NCBI GenBank assembly: GCA_016808115.1
Contig: JAEQBH010000897.1
Span: forward strand, 682,001 to 746,000
DNA: 64,000 bases
Source: Tetrastigma voinierianum
Lineage: Eukaryota > Streptophyta > Magnoliopsida > Vitales > Vitaceae
Reading direction: 5' to 3'
Shown: positions 1 through 12,324 of the stretch, one piece after another
How the letters are laid out: each line of letters starts with the position of its first letter
Position numbering within the stretch: the first letter of the stretch is position 1
Notes under the pieces: generated by a model
The model's input: only the letters and a program-made list of their open reading frames with translations
Told to the model about the DNA's origin: nothing
Databases searched by the model: none
Program-made: the position numbers and the translations under genes

Positions 1-677
1 GAATCCGAACATCTTCATCAATTCTTCATCATCATTTAACAACACCATTAAAGATGGATCAAATTTACACGTGTAGTTCAATTTCATCGAATTTGGTTCA
101 ACCCTTAACTTAGCACAAACTAATGAAACAAATTCGTCGTATGAAATACTCACATTCACAAATATCAGAATGATCATTCACCCTTATAATCAATTGACCC
201 ATTTGCATCCTTCACCATTTGCCCACCTTCAAAGGCATAACAGAACATTTCGTTCTCCATCTTCTTCAAATTTATACTTCTTGTTTGAGACACATATACA
301 ATTTGAAGGAATATTAGTTACACAATTAAACATATAGGATATAAAAGTCCTTAATGCTAGATAACATTATATTAGATCATACACTCATTTTTTTTGCTAA
401 TTAACGTATCTAAATGACATGTTTAATATAATTATAAATGCAACTTTCTATAAATTATGTATGTAAGAATGATATAGGAAATACTGCATGGTCATGGGAT
501 GGAGGGTTATGTTCTTGCTTTATATGTTTCTACACATATAAATGTCCCTGGAGGAACAACAAAAGATAAAAATTTCATCATATGCCTATGTGTTTTGCTT
601 TTTTTTGATCTCAAACCCAACTCTAATGAACTAGATTTTTAATCACAAATGCATAAAGCATAAATCATCATCGACAG

Positions 678-717
<40 letters not shown>

Positions 718-1394
718 GTAACATAAGCTTAGTATATCCATGGAGAAACATTTCAATGAAGAATGCCCAATAATGTATAGAAAAGAAGCTTTGCAAATCA
801 ATCTAAATAGAGAAAAATAAGCAAAAATGACTCTAGCTAAAATGTTTATCCATCTCAAAATGGTTCACATCACTATGATATGACCTACAATAAGAAAATA
901 TAACATAAATTCTGGCTAATACCCTAATACAAAGACAAATTACACAAGCTTTACTACATTCATATTATAAATACCAAATGGGTGCACTACCAACTCTTGA
1001 TTGCAATACCAAATGGTTCCTCAAAGACAATTTTTTTTTGGTCAAATGTATTGACTGACCCAATTACAATTCTTTGTACCTACTTCCCTTTTATTTTCAA
1101 ATAAACTGCCTGAAACATACTTCTCCCTTAAAATCTAAGGTCCGCTTGTATAAAAAAAAAGAACTAATAGGAATGAATAAATGATGAATATAAATATAAA
1201 TATTTATCTTTGTTTTAACTAAATGGTAAAAAAAAAAAAAGAATGCACGAGATTTTCTATATTTAAATAATATATTAATTTTATTCAAATTAGTATAATC
1301 ATCTCTAAAAACTATTTTTTACTTTTGTAGAGAAAAATACATTTTAATATATATTTAAATAAATATGGATAATAATAAATAATAAATTAGATGT
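1..1394. other. AT-rich non-coding DNA
   Basis: No coding region can be supported here. The sequence is AT-rich with short homopolymer runs. A pure (AT)n microsatellite lies at 680-714. A stretch at about 1010-1130 resembles 12430-12560, beyond the candidate CACTA element. Short open frames in this part run through the microsatellite or A/T runs and are not gene-like. Confidence 0.6.
680..714. repeat. (AT)n microsatellite
   Basis: About 17 uninterrupted AT units, directly visible. Confidence 0.95.
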
Positions 1395-1399
1395 ATCCT

Positions 1400-1835
1400 T
1401 GCCAATAAAACTAAAGATATACCTCATTGTGGATAATGGCTAACAAGATCTCTTGTGAGATTAACTCTTGTCAATTTGTGAAGTGTTTCAAAATTTTAAA
1501 ATCCTAAAATCTCTCTCATACCTTATTGTTAATAACAAATAACATGTGCATCTCTTAAAATAAACTAAAAATATAATGGCTAACAAGATCTCTCGTTAGA
1601 TTTATTCCTTGTCAATTTGTGAAGTGTTTCAAAATTTTAAAATCCTAAAATCTCTCACGATTTTTTTATTGTTAATAAATAAATAAATATTACGTATCCC
1701 TTAAATAAACTAAAGATATACCTCATTGTAAGTAAATACCAACAAGATCTCTGTGAGATTGACCTTGTCAATTTGTGAGAAGTGCTTCAAAATTTTAAAA
1801 TCCTAAAATTCCTCACATATATTTTTATTGTTACG
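1400..1835. repeat. Three-copy ~150 bp tandem repeat
   Basis: Three head-to-tail copies begin near 1408, 1561 and 1703. Each contains a core near 1440, 1578 and 1738 made of AACAAGATCTCT, then CTTGTCAATTTGTGA, then TTCAAAATTTTAAAATCC, followed by a spacer with a TTATTGTTA motif. The spacers differ by small indels and the cores are nearly identical. No coding potential is seen. It could be a minisatellite or a local segmental triplication. Confidence 0.9.
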
Positions 1836-2169
1836 CATTTTTTCTTCAAATTTCTAATCTTTGTCGTCATTTCTGCACGTTATTGATTGAGAAAACGGTA
1901 ACCCACTTTTTACAATTTTTACATAAATGGAGATGTCTCGAGACAGGAGAGAAAAATTTTCTCGGAAAAATGAGGATTTTCTACTTGGAATTAGATGAAC
2001 AGAAAATCAATTCCTCTTCTCTCTTTCCAAAATTAAACAACACAAAGCAAAGTTTCTTAGGAAAATCCAGATTTTTCTTAAGATAATCAAATAGAAAAAA
2101 AAAAAATCCTATAATCATAGAAACACTAGATCCGGAAATCAGGAAAACACATTTCAAAATAAACATTGT

Positions 2170-2452
2170 AATAAAAGTGAGGGGTTGGATACCCAGGACA
2201 AGAACACTGCGTGATTCAGAGGAGACCAGACTGAACTCTACTGTGACTCTCCTTCTTCACAGATGATGAAGACATCGACGAGAGGCAAATGGATCGTGGG
2301 TCTCAAAGATAGTTGAGAGATTCGAGATGAATAAGAAGCTGAGAGATCTGGATCGAAAGTGCATGAGAAGTATGTAATAGGCTTTTCTCCTTCCTACTTC
2401 ATCGCAGAGAGAGGAAAACGAAGGAGTTAGGGCTTGAAATGTTTTCTCCTTT
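2170..2452 (-). other. Possible gene leader or first exon flanking a CACTA end
   Basis: Read on the minus strand, this stretch is less AT-rich than its surroundings and has the CT-rich look of a plant 5' leader (GCCCTAACTCC near 2430, TTTTCCTCTCTCTG near 2410). A short frame beginning MSSSSVKKES near 2270 stops after about 18 codons. There is no recognisable domain. It abuts the CACTACAAGAA terminus at 2453, so it may be the sequence the element inserted into. Low confidence; it could also be part of another repeat. Confidence 0.25.
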
Positions 2453-2830
2453 CACTACAAGAAGTGGGTCTATGGTCATACGACCCCAAATGAGCAAAAT
2501 AATGCAATGAGAATTTCCATAGCCGCAAACAAAGTGGACTGCTGCTAGGCGGGCCACAGGTACCACGGACATAGGTTATAGTCGGGTTTTATTCGCCGCC
2601 GACCATAGGGATGTTCGATAGTCGGGGTTTTCTCTCCGACCGCTACATGTTCCAAGTGCTATAGTTTGGTTTTGTTTCAACATGACTTATAGGATGTTCT
2701 ATAGTCTGGTTTTCTTCCGACCGCCATGTGTGGATGTTCTAAGGTGGTATAGCCTGGTTTTGTTCCCGCGCAATATAGGATGTGTTGTAGCTGCAAATTT
2801 TTGTTCGATCACGCATAGGTATTAAATGAG
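2453..2830. repeat. CACTA subterminal repeat cluster
   Basis: Immediately inside the CACTA terminus, a motif TATAGTCGGGTTTT with a following CCGACC recurs near 2577, 2618, 2661, 2700 and 2748, spaced about 40-50 bp with decay. The first copies form short dyads (CCGACCATAG against CTATAGTCGG). Clustered short repeats in both orientations just inside the ends are where En/Spm-type elements bind their DNA-binding protein. This is the best support for a true CACTA left end. The sequence AAATGAGCAAAAT also recurs near 2486 and 2871. Confidence 0.65.
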
Positions 2831-3007
2831 CAGAATATTTACATCCATTCAGCCTACAGAGTATTTAAATGAGCAAAATTATTTTTATTTATTTATTTAT
2901 TTTATTTTAGTCATTTTAATGAAAATGACAGATGCATACTGAAATGGGCTTCGATTTATTTAAGTCAACAAAGAATGAGTTTTACGAATGTGGGATATTT
3001 AGAAGAT

Positions 3008-3118
<111 letters not shown>

Positions 3119-3119
3119 T

Positions 3120-4839
3120 TGTAATTCTCAAATATCCAACAAACTATACATGCAACACTAGTTTACGAATTAAAAGGAAAGAAAAAAAGGCAGTAGTAAA
3201 TCAATAACAAGACGAATTAATGGAGATGAAGGGCATTGTTCATATAGTCAGTTTTCAAAGAAACAACAATGGATCTTCTTTCACTCCAAAAAATAGGTCT
3301 TACTCTCTCCATGATCTCTAAAAACATCTCCCTAAAACTAGCTTTCCTTTAGGAAAAAAATCCTCAAATGACAGCTTGCCTATCTCTCCTTTATGCCCCA
3401 AATACACCTGGCCAAATTACACACACTTTACTTTATGCCCAAAATTACACAAAAGTTATATACACCGGTCACGAGGTCGATTTCTCGTGACTTGCTCGGG
3501 TGGCATCACATAAGGTTCAAGAGGCCGGCCAGGAAAGGGTGCTCATCTCCAAGAACATCCTTAGTTTTCTATCTCTATCCCGTACAAATAAATATTAAGT
3601 CAACATTGTAATATAAACTGACAAGCAAACACAATAAATCATCTAAACAACGTTAAGAAGACATCATTCACATGACAGCAGAACGAAATTGAACACCATA
3701 CAAAACACAAACTAAGGATAAAGATATGGATACTAATAGAGCAGTCAAGAGAGACCCACACATGAAGATACCTGAACCTTGTATATGAAAACACAAACCA
3801 TACCTTCACTACCTAGACGATTATATATTTCATTTCCTACTGCTTTACATATTGGTTTTTCACACATCGCTATCGTTTTTAAATCATTCTTTTATTAAAA
3901 TTTATCTAATAATATTCAATGAAGTAGAATAGCAATATAAAAAAATGTACATCAATACTAGTACAAGTAAATCTCAACACTATATCCAAATCTCATTCCG
4001 ACTTATATCCAAAATCTCAACACTAAGCAAATCATGTCACAATTAGCCGGGATATATTGCCTATTTTTCCACTACCGCACTATATGAAAGAACCAAACTA
4101 GCATATGCTTATTCTGTGATTATACTGACAACCTTTTAAAGAAACCCGTTCCAAAATCTTATCGCAATAGCTTTCCACATCTCAACATCATTGCTTCAAG
4201 TTACTCAAACTGTCTGTGGTTATTTGACTCTCTAAGTGATCAATCTTTTAGGTAAATTCGGAAAAAAAAGGATAAGAAAGCTTTTTAAGAAATTGAATAT
4301 CTCGGTGACACTTATCGAAATTAAAAGTGTGATGATCGAACATACATAATTTATATGCAATATTTAAATGGTCCCTAACTTCATGTAACACAATCCATAA
4401 AAATAGCTACATTTACAATTAATACCTACCACATTCGCTATATCCCGCATATTTCAATTTAGTTTAAAAATCAATAATTGCCTCAACTTGCATGGCCCGG
4501 GAACAATAGTTAAAAAAGGCGAAATTACTTCACCTTTACAATGCCAAACATCGTCAAATTCTTCAACTAGTCTTTAATGGTTTTCTAACTTATCAGATTA
4601 AGAACATATGAAATCAACACCACAAATGTTCCCCTGCGGATTCCGTGATTCAACCCACGTGCAAGATAAATTGATTAGGTCCTGAATGGTTCTCAATGCA
4701 TACAAAATCAACGCGGGTAAGTTTAAAATAGTTTTATGATTCTCATGAATGAAAAAAGGTTTTTACCTATAAATAAATTAATCGCATGAATAGAACTAGT
4801 GATTTATATTCAATTGCGTAAAGTTAATTGAATCAATAC
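3120..4839. other. AT-rich filler, no supported gene
   Basis: Between the microsatellite and the first candidate exon I see no domain or long frame. A short + strand frame at 3393-3611 spans a slightly GC-richer patch (3470-3550) but has no recognisable motif. Confidence 0.5.
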
Positions 4840-4960
4840 CCGCTTTCCGTAAAGATCGACTCTCCCGCTTGTTCCATCAAGAATTACATTGAAAGACTTC
4901 ATACAGAACATCGGTTCCATACAAGTTAAACCAAGTACAGTGGACAAAAAATTAATCGCT
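4840..4960 (-). pseudogene. Candidate internal exon, unrecognised
   Basis: On the minus strand a 121-bp open segment lies between a plausible acceptor (TTTATAG before 4960) and a plausible donor (GTATTG after 4840). In the open frame it would encode about 40 residues, including LSTVLGLTCMEPMFCMKSF and a following LDGTSGRVDLYGKR. The amino-acid composition looks protein-like rather than random AT-rich translation, but I do not recognise the family. It sits next to another candidate exon at 5033-5120 in the same orientation, although the reading phases of the two do not join cleanly. It is probably a gene fragment inside the putative CACTA element. Confidence 0.3.
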
Positions 4961-5032
4961 CTATAAATTCAGATTGCAAATTTTATTCAGAAATTGAGGG
5001 GAGAGAGAGGAAGGTGAAACATCAGTACTTAC

Positions 5033-5120
5033 CGCAAATTTTTTGTCCACAAAAAATTCCTCACTATTCTTCTCTTTAATCGTTAGTGAATGAGATTCAA
5101 GAGTTCTAGGTGTTCCCATG
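5033..5120 (-). pseudogene. Candidate first exon, unrecognised
   Basis: A minus-strand frame starts at ATG (5120) with MGTPRTLESHSLTIKEKN and ends at a good donor consensus (GCG then GTAAGT, 5033/5032). The block is duplicated at about 9085-9130: both copies share CCTAGAGTTCATGGGAACACC and AGAGAAGAATAGTGAGGAA. The far copy lies in a longer open frame. No family is recognised. The duplication suggests a captured or locally duplicated gene fragment within the 2.45-12.3 kb element. Confidence 0.3.
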
Positions 5121-5499
5121 AACTCTAGGCAAAGCTATCATACTTTAATGTAGTTCTTAGTTTATATGATGAATCTTCTATCTTGAATTATTTCAAAGTG
5201 CTTGCCTTAAAGAAGATTTGTCAGCTTAGTGAGTGTGCTGGGGTATATGCACTCCTGAATTAACCCAAGTTGGTGGTTATATTCATCCAATTCATGATAT
5301 CATTCTTTTTTATTGGATGACACTAGTTTGTAGGGGATGGTTATGTTCAATATCATATGCAATTCATCTGAATTCAGTAGTTTTTTTCCTAGTTATAAAT
5401 GTGACAACTTGCTGTTTGTTGGCATTCTTCTATGCCGCCTGCTTTTGGCATTCTCAAAAAGAAACAAAACAACATATAGAACTATACTTAGCAAAGTAG

Positions 5500-6353
5500 G
5501 GGAGTAATACAAATTAATTCTTCTTTCTTGACTCCGCCATTTTCCTGTCATCTAAAAAATATGACTCCCGTAGTTACTTAGTTTTGGAGGCATAGATTCA
5601 ATCATACAAGTGGATAGAAGGTTGGGAATTTTTAACTTCTAATAATCGACATTTTCACTTAAATTGCCTGTCAATGGTTTCCCTTATCTTGATCTACATT
5701 TAAGGGTAAACTACATTTAAGTTTTACTGTTTGCCTAACCTAGACTACTCTATAAAGGGCATGGTAAAATGAGCTCATATTTTATTCCAAAAGTACTCAA
5801 ACTCGACATGATACTAGTATTTTAAAAAGTAATGTGAGGATATTGTGTGACATACACAAATGTCTCCCCATCTACATGCCAACACAACCAACAACTCCCA
5901 GCTCCCGTGAACCCCCCCTATGGAAAAAATAAAAATAAAATCACCACCGACAAGTGCAGGAGGAACCAACTTGAACTGCAACCAAAATACATAATTTCTA
6001 AATAAGAAAGTCATGCCTAGAATTTAAATTAACTTCACTAGCTTATTATCGCTTTTTATGTCAAGGAAAGAATAAGAAGCCTAGATCCTCGCATCCAATT
6101 CCTTATGACCCAAGATTTCCATCATTAAAATCGAATGCACATGGAATGAGTTATACTTAGGTACCAGCCAAACCCAAAGTACTGCAGTTATCCGAGACCT
6201 AAGAGATATATGGAATAGATGTCATAAAACTTCATACTAGATATAACCAGAGATTCTTATTCAATACTTGGGGGGAAAAAGAAAAAGAAAAAAAAAATTA
6301 TCTCTTAAAAAAATAAATAACAAAGAATAGATTAGATTACAGGTGGCACCGAC
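5500..6353. other. No gene seen
   Basis: AT-rich sequence with only short open frames and no motif I can support. It lies between candidate minus-strand exons and may be intron-like. Confidence 0.45.
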
Positions 6354-6605
6354 CTTTTCTTCTCTCTTTGCTTCGTTTATGTTCATTATCTGTTTCTTCA
6401 TCGCTACTACTTACTTTTTCCCCGAAAGTAGACCGTATGTCAACTTCTAGATAGTAACTTCTGGCTATTTACTCTAATATGCTAACAAATTGGTTTCAAA
6501 GAAGTACACTTTTTGACTCACTTGTACCTTTTCTTTGTGCTCTTCTTCCTCTCTTTTTGATGATTGCTCCTTCTCTTTCGCTTTTTGTACTGCTTTCCGT
6601 GACAT
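6354..6605 (-). pseudogene. Two candidate exons of a highly charged protein
   Basis: Two minus-strand segments have exon-like borders. Segment 6528-6605 opens with ATG after a TAG acceptor and runs 26 codons (MSRKAVQKAKEKEQSSKREE and more acidic/basic residues) to an AAG|GTACAAGT donor. Segment 6354-6446 reads DIRSTFGEKVSSSDEETDNE and then lysine/arginine-rich residues, ending at AAAAG|GTCGGT. Alternating K/E and a serine-acidic patch are common in plant nuclear and splicing-associated proteins, but composition alone does not identify the family. The two segments do not join in one frame through the simplest splice, so exon borders are uncertain. They probably belong with the other minus-strand fragments between 4.8 and 11.6 kb. 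Confidence 0.35.
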
Positions 6606-7136
6606 CTAATCAACATTTAAAAGATGTGGGAATGACTATGTCAAAGAAAAGAAGGTCAAAATACTGCTCGAGAACAAGGGAAACAAGTCAATATGGAAGA
6701 AGCATAGGCAAACAAAGAGAGATGCATTCACACAATTCAAATTCTCAAATAAATTTAAGTGAAGAAAGTCGATGATTACAGCTTTAGGTTTGGTCTCTAT
6801 GACAAAATGAAAACCTCAATAACACAACCGAGGTTCCCATTGAAACCTCGAGTAGCATTTTCCAAAGGCTATCGATCATGTCCTGAATCATAATAGAACA
6901 TATTCTTTGTCTGCCTCTCTAATTTGTCCGTTCCGTAGTACGCATAGGTCATAAAACAGTCATATTATTAGTAAGATAACAAATCATATGTTCGTGATAG
7001 CTATTCATTTTACTATATGTGAGTATGTTACTACCAAAAGTGTATAATACTACTCTATTTTCTTTCGAAGGATGATCAGAATGGCGGGTGTGCACAACAT
7101 GGATAAACAAAATTACTAACAAAACCATGTTTAATG

Positions 7137-7253
7137 TTTTTTTTTTATAGGTAAATGTTTTTTTTTCTATTTCGTCCACATTAAGATTTGAACCTGGGAT
7201 CTCCAATATAACACCATCCCACCCTTTTACCACTTGAGCCAGGCCTCAAGGGC
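7137..7253 (-). mobile_element. tRNA-derived SINE
   Basis: Read on the minus strand from 7253, the sequence contains an RNA polymerase III A box (TGGCTCAAGTGG, 7241-7230) and a B box (GGTTCAAATC, 7194-7185) about 36 bp apart, as in tRNA genes. It then has a short body and an A-rich tail ending near 7137. AACATT occurs at both borders and may be a short target duplication. This is the arrangement of plant tRNA-derived SINEs. It cannot be a working tRNA because no acceptor stem or anticodon arm can be folded around the boxes. Confidence 0.7.
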
Positions 7254-8818
7254 AATGTTCTATGAAATATTAATGTCAAGATGGTGACGAATATCAGGGA
7301 GAAAAGGCAAAATCATGAAACAAAAAATAGGAACTCACAATTTAAAAATGCCACTCACCTCTCACAAGTAACCACTTCACTAGTATTGTTTGTTTTCCAA
7401 ATTTTCAAAATAAGCAAAGTTCACCTGCAATACAACAGCCAAGATAGATGCAAACTTGCATAAGAAAGTTAAAAGTATTATAGAGCAAGAAACACCACTG
7501 CAGCTACTTATGCCCTCTTTCGGGATAGAGACCTGAAAGACACATGTCCTCACTTCTTGTTCGTGATTATCTCATTCTGTTTGAAGGAGAGTTCGACTGC
7601 CTCTCTCGTGTTTATTTATAGCAATGTCATTCTTTATTCTTTGGCCCAATCATGTTGGTCCAAATTCAATATCGTTTATTGATTTGTTTAAATACAGTCT
7701 CACAAGGTAAAGTCCTTGCTTATTATTAGAATTAGCATTGCATAAGACTATTTCATTGATTCATCTGAACAAGATTCCTCCTAGGAGTATATGTGATATG
7801 ATGACCATCTCATATAAAGGATGGGAAGATCCTATTAGAAGCAATGTTCTATGGCAACCATTTAGCAAATTCTTTCGATGGATTGTGTATGTATAGAAGG
7901 AAATGCTAGATTTTAACTGTAGGCTCTTAGATATCATCCATTTCTTTTTACTCTCCTTTCGACCTCTCAACTTGATAGATGTCAATATAGTTCCGTATGG
8001 CTAGCAAAAACAATTGATATTTTTAGATTCCGTCGTCTTCGCGCCTGTAAAGCAAGATAAATCAACGCACCCTACGTAGTGCTTCCAACCAGTCCACAAA
8101 ATTCTAATCATCATTTAAAACAAGGCACCTTCAGATTCATTCCGCAGCCCTAACATTCAAAGATCGACAGCATTGACAAAGATTGACAAAATCTCCATGC
8201 CCATCCATCTGGGACTCCTCAATTCACTCGTGGAGCCAGCCTATCTGCAAAATTCAAAATACAAAAAGAAATTATCAGTTTTGGGCATTTTATAAATTCA
8301 ATAAATACAAAATACAAAAATTCAATAAATTCCATGTTTATTGGCATTTTCGCTTTAATTTCCTTCAACTTCATGAAATTTGACAATGTCAATTATAATG
8401 TATGCTGTATGCATTCTAACATCTCTAACTTCTTAATTTAGGTGGTGGTTCCTATCCCATATAGAAATACACAATCTCTAAGGGAGTTAGACCTAATATG
8501 CTTTTACTCTTATTTAGTAAAAATTCTCGACAAAGATTTCCCCAAGCTCTCCAAGTACACCTAAAAGGACAAGGCAGTTAGTTGCTTGACCTTGTCCAAA
8601 TATACCCAGAGAACAAAGGGACGACTTCAAATCACTTACAAATGAATTGAACATAAGAGTAACTTTATAGATATTGTTTTCCTATATTGTCCACGTGACA
8701 ATTCAAGTATCATTTGTGCATTAAATAAATCTTAGTCGCATACTATATAACTTAAATGTCTTTAGTATGATAAGAAGATATTTATCTCACAAGGATAATG
8801 AACAGAAGTCTAAGTTTT
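7254..8818. other. AT-rich, no supported gene
   Basis: Only short, low-complexity open frames are present. No domain, repeat or element end is visible, and the stretch may be intronic relative to the minus-strand exon candidates. Confidence 0.45.
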
Positions 8819-8949
8819 CTATGCATGCCGGGCCATACCAGTGAGGTTTATAATAATCATAAAATGAAAAACCCATATATATATATATGTAAGCCTTCTT
8901 GCTATTAAAAATTCAAATCCAGGTAACTCGATTAGCTTCGAACAAACAT

Positions 8950-9145
8950 CCATTTTTGAGTAGCAGAATTTCATATTATAGGAGTTGAAAATGAAAGCAA
9001 AATGTTGAAAACAACTTTCCTTTTCTTTGAAGTTAATTTCAGCTTTCCCTTCCCTCTCTTCATTCCCCAAATCATAAGGCAAATTTTCCTCACTATTCTT
9101 CTCTTTAAACAGTAAGGTGTTCCCATGAACTCTAGGAAAAAGCAA
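8950..9145 (-). pseudogene. Candidate exon, paralogous block to 5.1 kb
   Basis: A 108-codon minus-strand frame (8819-9145) has a protein-like start (FPRVHGNTLLFKEKNSEENL followed by acidic residues) that decays into low-complexity sequence toward 8819. Its first ~60 bp repeat the 5033-5125 block in the same orientation. The frame used there differs, so which frame is ancestral is unclear. No family is recognised. Confidence 0.25.
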
Positions 9146-11200
9146 GTCTAATCAAATGGGCAAATATAAAAAACAAAAACAAAAACAAATGCAGTTAGCC
9201 AAAACCCAGTTTTCAATTGCCATACAATCTATTGACTAAATAAAATTTTCAACAATCAAAAGCAAACAAAATCAACAAGATTAGAGTCACAATTGATCAT
9301 CATTATCACGATCAGTTGCCCACCTAACTTAACATCAAACAATAGAAAGAAACAAAAGTCGCATTAAAGACAACCATGAGCAAGATAAAAGAGTAATTAC
9401 TAAAACTACTACTACTACTACTACTACTTATATCAAATTCATCATTTTCTCCGAAATCTTGTAATCGCTGCTTATCCCCACACCCAATTTTCAGTGTCCT
9501 GTCAATGGACCCTTCAATCTTCATCCTCTACTTATTGAAATTTACTTCCATCCCCACACCTCCATTTTCTTCTCTCTTTCCTATTCCTAAAACTAACCTT
9601 CATTTTAGGGTTTCGCCATACTGCAAGAAAGAAAATATCTAAGATTGGTGTAGGCCCCATTAAATTAAAATACTTGGCTGAGAAAACAGAAAATTTTCTA
9701 CCTACTAACAGGGCCTACTATTCCAAACATAATGTAACCTAGGGAAAAATGTATATAAAACCATAATTCACTGGCAACAGAATTGAAAATGACAAGAAGA
9801 TTCAAGGTGCTACCGAATCAAAAACATTACTAGTCTAATTGTGATGTTGGTTCAGAGAACTTAAACTAAGAGTATCGTGACTTTCCTCAAGTTTCGCTTA
9901 TATCAATTGTAAACTGTAATCCATTAGCATGCCAAGTAATCGAAATGGAAGCATCTCGTAATCTAGAGGTATGACTAGTTTAAAATAATATTACCTAAGT
10001 GTAAAATATCATTTACATGCATGATAAGGTGAGGGGCATTAAAATATCTAGGCACAACAAGACAGCCGTAAATCTTTGAATCCATATCCAGGCAAAGAAA
10101 AAGAGGTAAGGGCAAAGTGCTGGGGAAAGGGAAGGAAATCAGATTGATATTTTAATGTTATTTAATCTATTCAATAACTATTACAATGGAGAGTCCCAGG
10201 TGTTTGGGTAAATAGTGTGAATGGGACATCATGTTCTCAATCAAAAGGCATTCTTTCTTTCTTTTCTCTTCCAATGAAAATCATATTCAAATTCAAATTT
10301 CATCCATCTTTCTGCTTTGCTCTCTCGCTCGTCGCATTAATTTTGCATCTGTAAGGTTGACTATAATACAGAGATCAACCATAAAGAAGTTGACCATAAT
10401 GTGCGTGCTCTAACAACAACATACCTGATTTATTCAAAGGCGCTAATGTAGAGCAAATCATCAAGGAAAATACATAGAAACATGGTATAAAAATTAATCT
10501 CATATTGAAATGTAATGTTCATCCAGATATGTAACTTATAAGTTGCCCAAAAGCAGAAGATGGATTTCCCAATCGTTTATAACACACCACGAAATTTTTA
10601 GTCGACTCGTTTTGACCTACACACCAAATCGCAGAACTAAAAAGCCTAACACAAACAATCGGATTTTCGATAGCCATATATCAACTAAAGCATAAAAAAA
10701 GCAACAATGGTTTATGATTTGGATTCATACTTTGGAATCTCATCTAAATAACGATAGTTGTTTAATCTAGCTTTCATACTTTGGAATCTCAACAATAGTT
10801 CTTTTAATCTAAAGAACAGTTTTTAATCGAGCTACTTTGAACATGAATGAGATAAACTTTTAATCTAGCTTCAAATTATAAGCAATAGAAATCCTGAAGA
10901 AAATCAAAAATGAAAGCCTCGTAATCAGATACCACAACATTTCATTTCCATTTTTGTTCTCGGACGTTGAATGCGAGGTCCCCATCCTCAATTTATAAAA
11001 TTTTGTATCAATAATAATGACGTAAAAACAAAACATATATTGTCAAACACGTAACGTTATTCAGTAGTTGACGGAACAAAGTAAGCCGTCTCATTCGAAT
11101 TGATCACGTTCCGATTTCACAATCTCATGAATAATGGAATCGATGAAAGGAAGAGGAAATTATCGAATTGGCAAGCTCAAGGTTGGAGTTATTATCATGT
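9146..11200. other. AT-rich with weak gene-like patches
   Basis: Mostly low-complexity sequence. A CTA trinucleotide run lies at 9406-9427. A minus-strand frame at 9324-9524 begins MKIEGSIDRTLKIGCGDKQR and then runs into serines encoded by that trinucleotide run. The segment 9540-9620 looks like a CT-rich plant leader on the + strand. None of these is enough to call a gene. Confidence 0.4.
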
Positions 11201-11209
11201 ATTAACCTG

Positions 11210-11545
11210 ATGAAGAACCTAGTCACTGATCCATATTTCCTGGCTGGCAGAGATTTTCAGGACCACAAAGTTGAAATCAATGCAAAGTTGAAATGATGAA
11301 TCGCCCCAGCTCTTCGGTGACAGCAAAGCTAGGCAACTAATGAGGAATGGCAAGCCGCCAAATCCGTGTAGATTACCTCCACAATAGAAGCCGAGGTCAA
11401 AGCTTCGATTTCTTCGATTCTCAAGGTGCCACCGAATCTCGTTTTTCCTCAAGATGAAAGAAAATGATTATTGTGAGGATAGAGATCCCTAAGGTATGGG
11501 TGTAGAAATCGTGGAGGAGAGATTCGAGAGGGGAAGAATGGGCGC
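11210..11545 (-). pseudogene. Candidate 5' exon or leader of a minus-strand gene
   Basis: This is a GC-richer patch. On the minus strand, a CT-rich leader-like stretch (11545-11460) is followed by an open segment (11452-11219, MRKNEIRWHLENRRNRSFDL and onward) that contains a plausible donor (GTGGAG|GTAATC near 11380). I see no domain. It may be the 5' end of the intron-rich gene whose other possible exons lie at 4.8-9.1 kb. GAATGGGCGCCA near 11535 recurs near 12066. Confidence 0.3.
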
Positions 11546-11560
11546 CAATTTATTTTGATC

Positions 11561-12324
11561 ATTAAATGCTCCCAATTCCAATCAATGGTTGTATTTGATT
11601 AAAAATATATTACATAGTCCGAGAATTAACAAAATTATAATATTTGGATTTTTTTTTTTAATTAGAATGTTTGGTATTAAACTTAAGCTGCGTGGCTATA
11701 TATATATATGTATATATGTTATTTCAAAGAAAGTAAAAAAGGAAAATCTTTAGTGAATATTTAATTAATTAATCAATATATGTTTTTTTTTACATCATCA
11801 TTATATAAGTTCTAAAATAATTTTACTCCAAAGAATGTTCGTTTCACCAAAGTTACTTTTTTGTTTCTATTTATTTTACATACATATCATATAGTATTAT
11901 AAAGTTTTTGTGGAGATCGTTGATTAGATGTTGATAATCCCTCCCCATTCTTTTACCACTTAAAACATTAAAATATGTACAATTAATAGTTAAATGATAG
12001 AGCGTTTATCGCTTCAAATTGGCAATAAAGCAAAACAGAGAGACATCGCGAAAGAAAGAGTAAGAATGGGCGCCAGACGTAGACTGGCCTGAATTAGTTA
12101 CCGTAGCGCGGGCCTGCCAGCCACGCCAATCGGGCCAATGTATAGTAGGATTTATTTTTTATGCTCGCAAAGGAACGTGATATTAGGGGTCAATTAATTT
12201 TCTCATGGTTAAAAGGATCATAAAATCTCTTTAGCCGCATCAATCACAATATAAAACCATATATTAATTTTTAGTAATAGTAAATATGATAAACTTTACT
12301 AGTAAACTATGTTATACCTCATAT
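11561..12324. other. AT-rich right part of the candidate CACTA element
   Basis: No gene is visible. A GC-rich island lies at 12058-12150. The rest is AT-rich up to the TTCTTGTAGTG terminus. Confidence 0.5.

Noticed and set aside
7137..7253. A functional tRNA gene on the minus strand
   Set aside because: Pol III boxes are present, but no acceptor stem, anticodon arm or 3' end can be folded, and an A-rich tail follows. A SINE explains it better.
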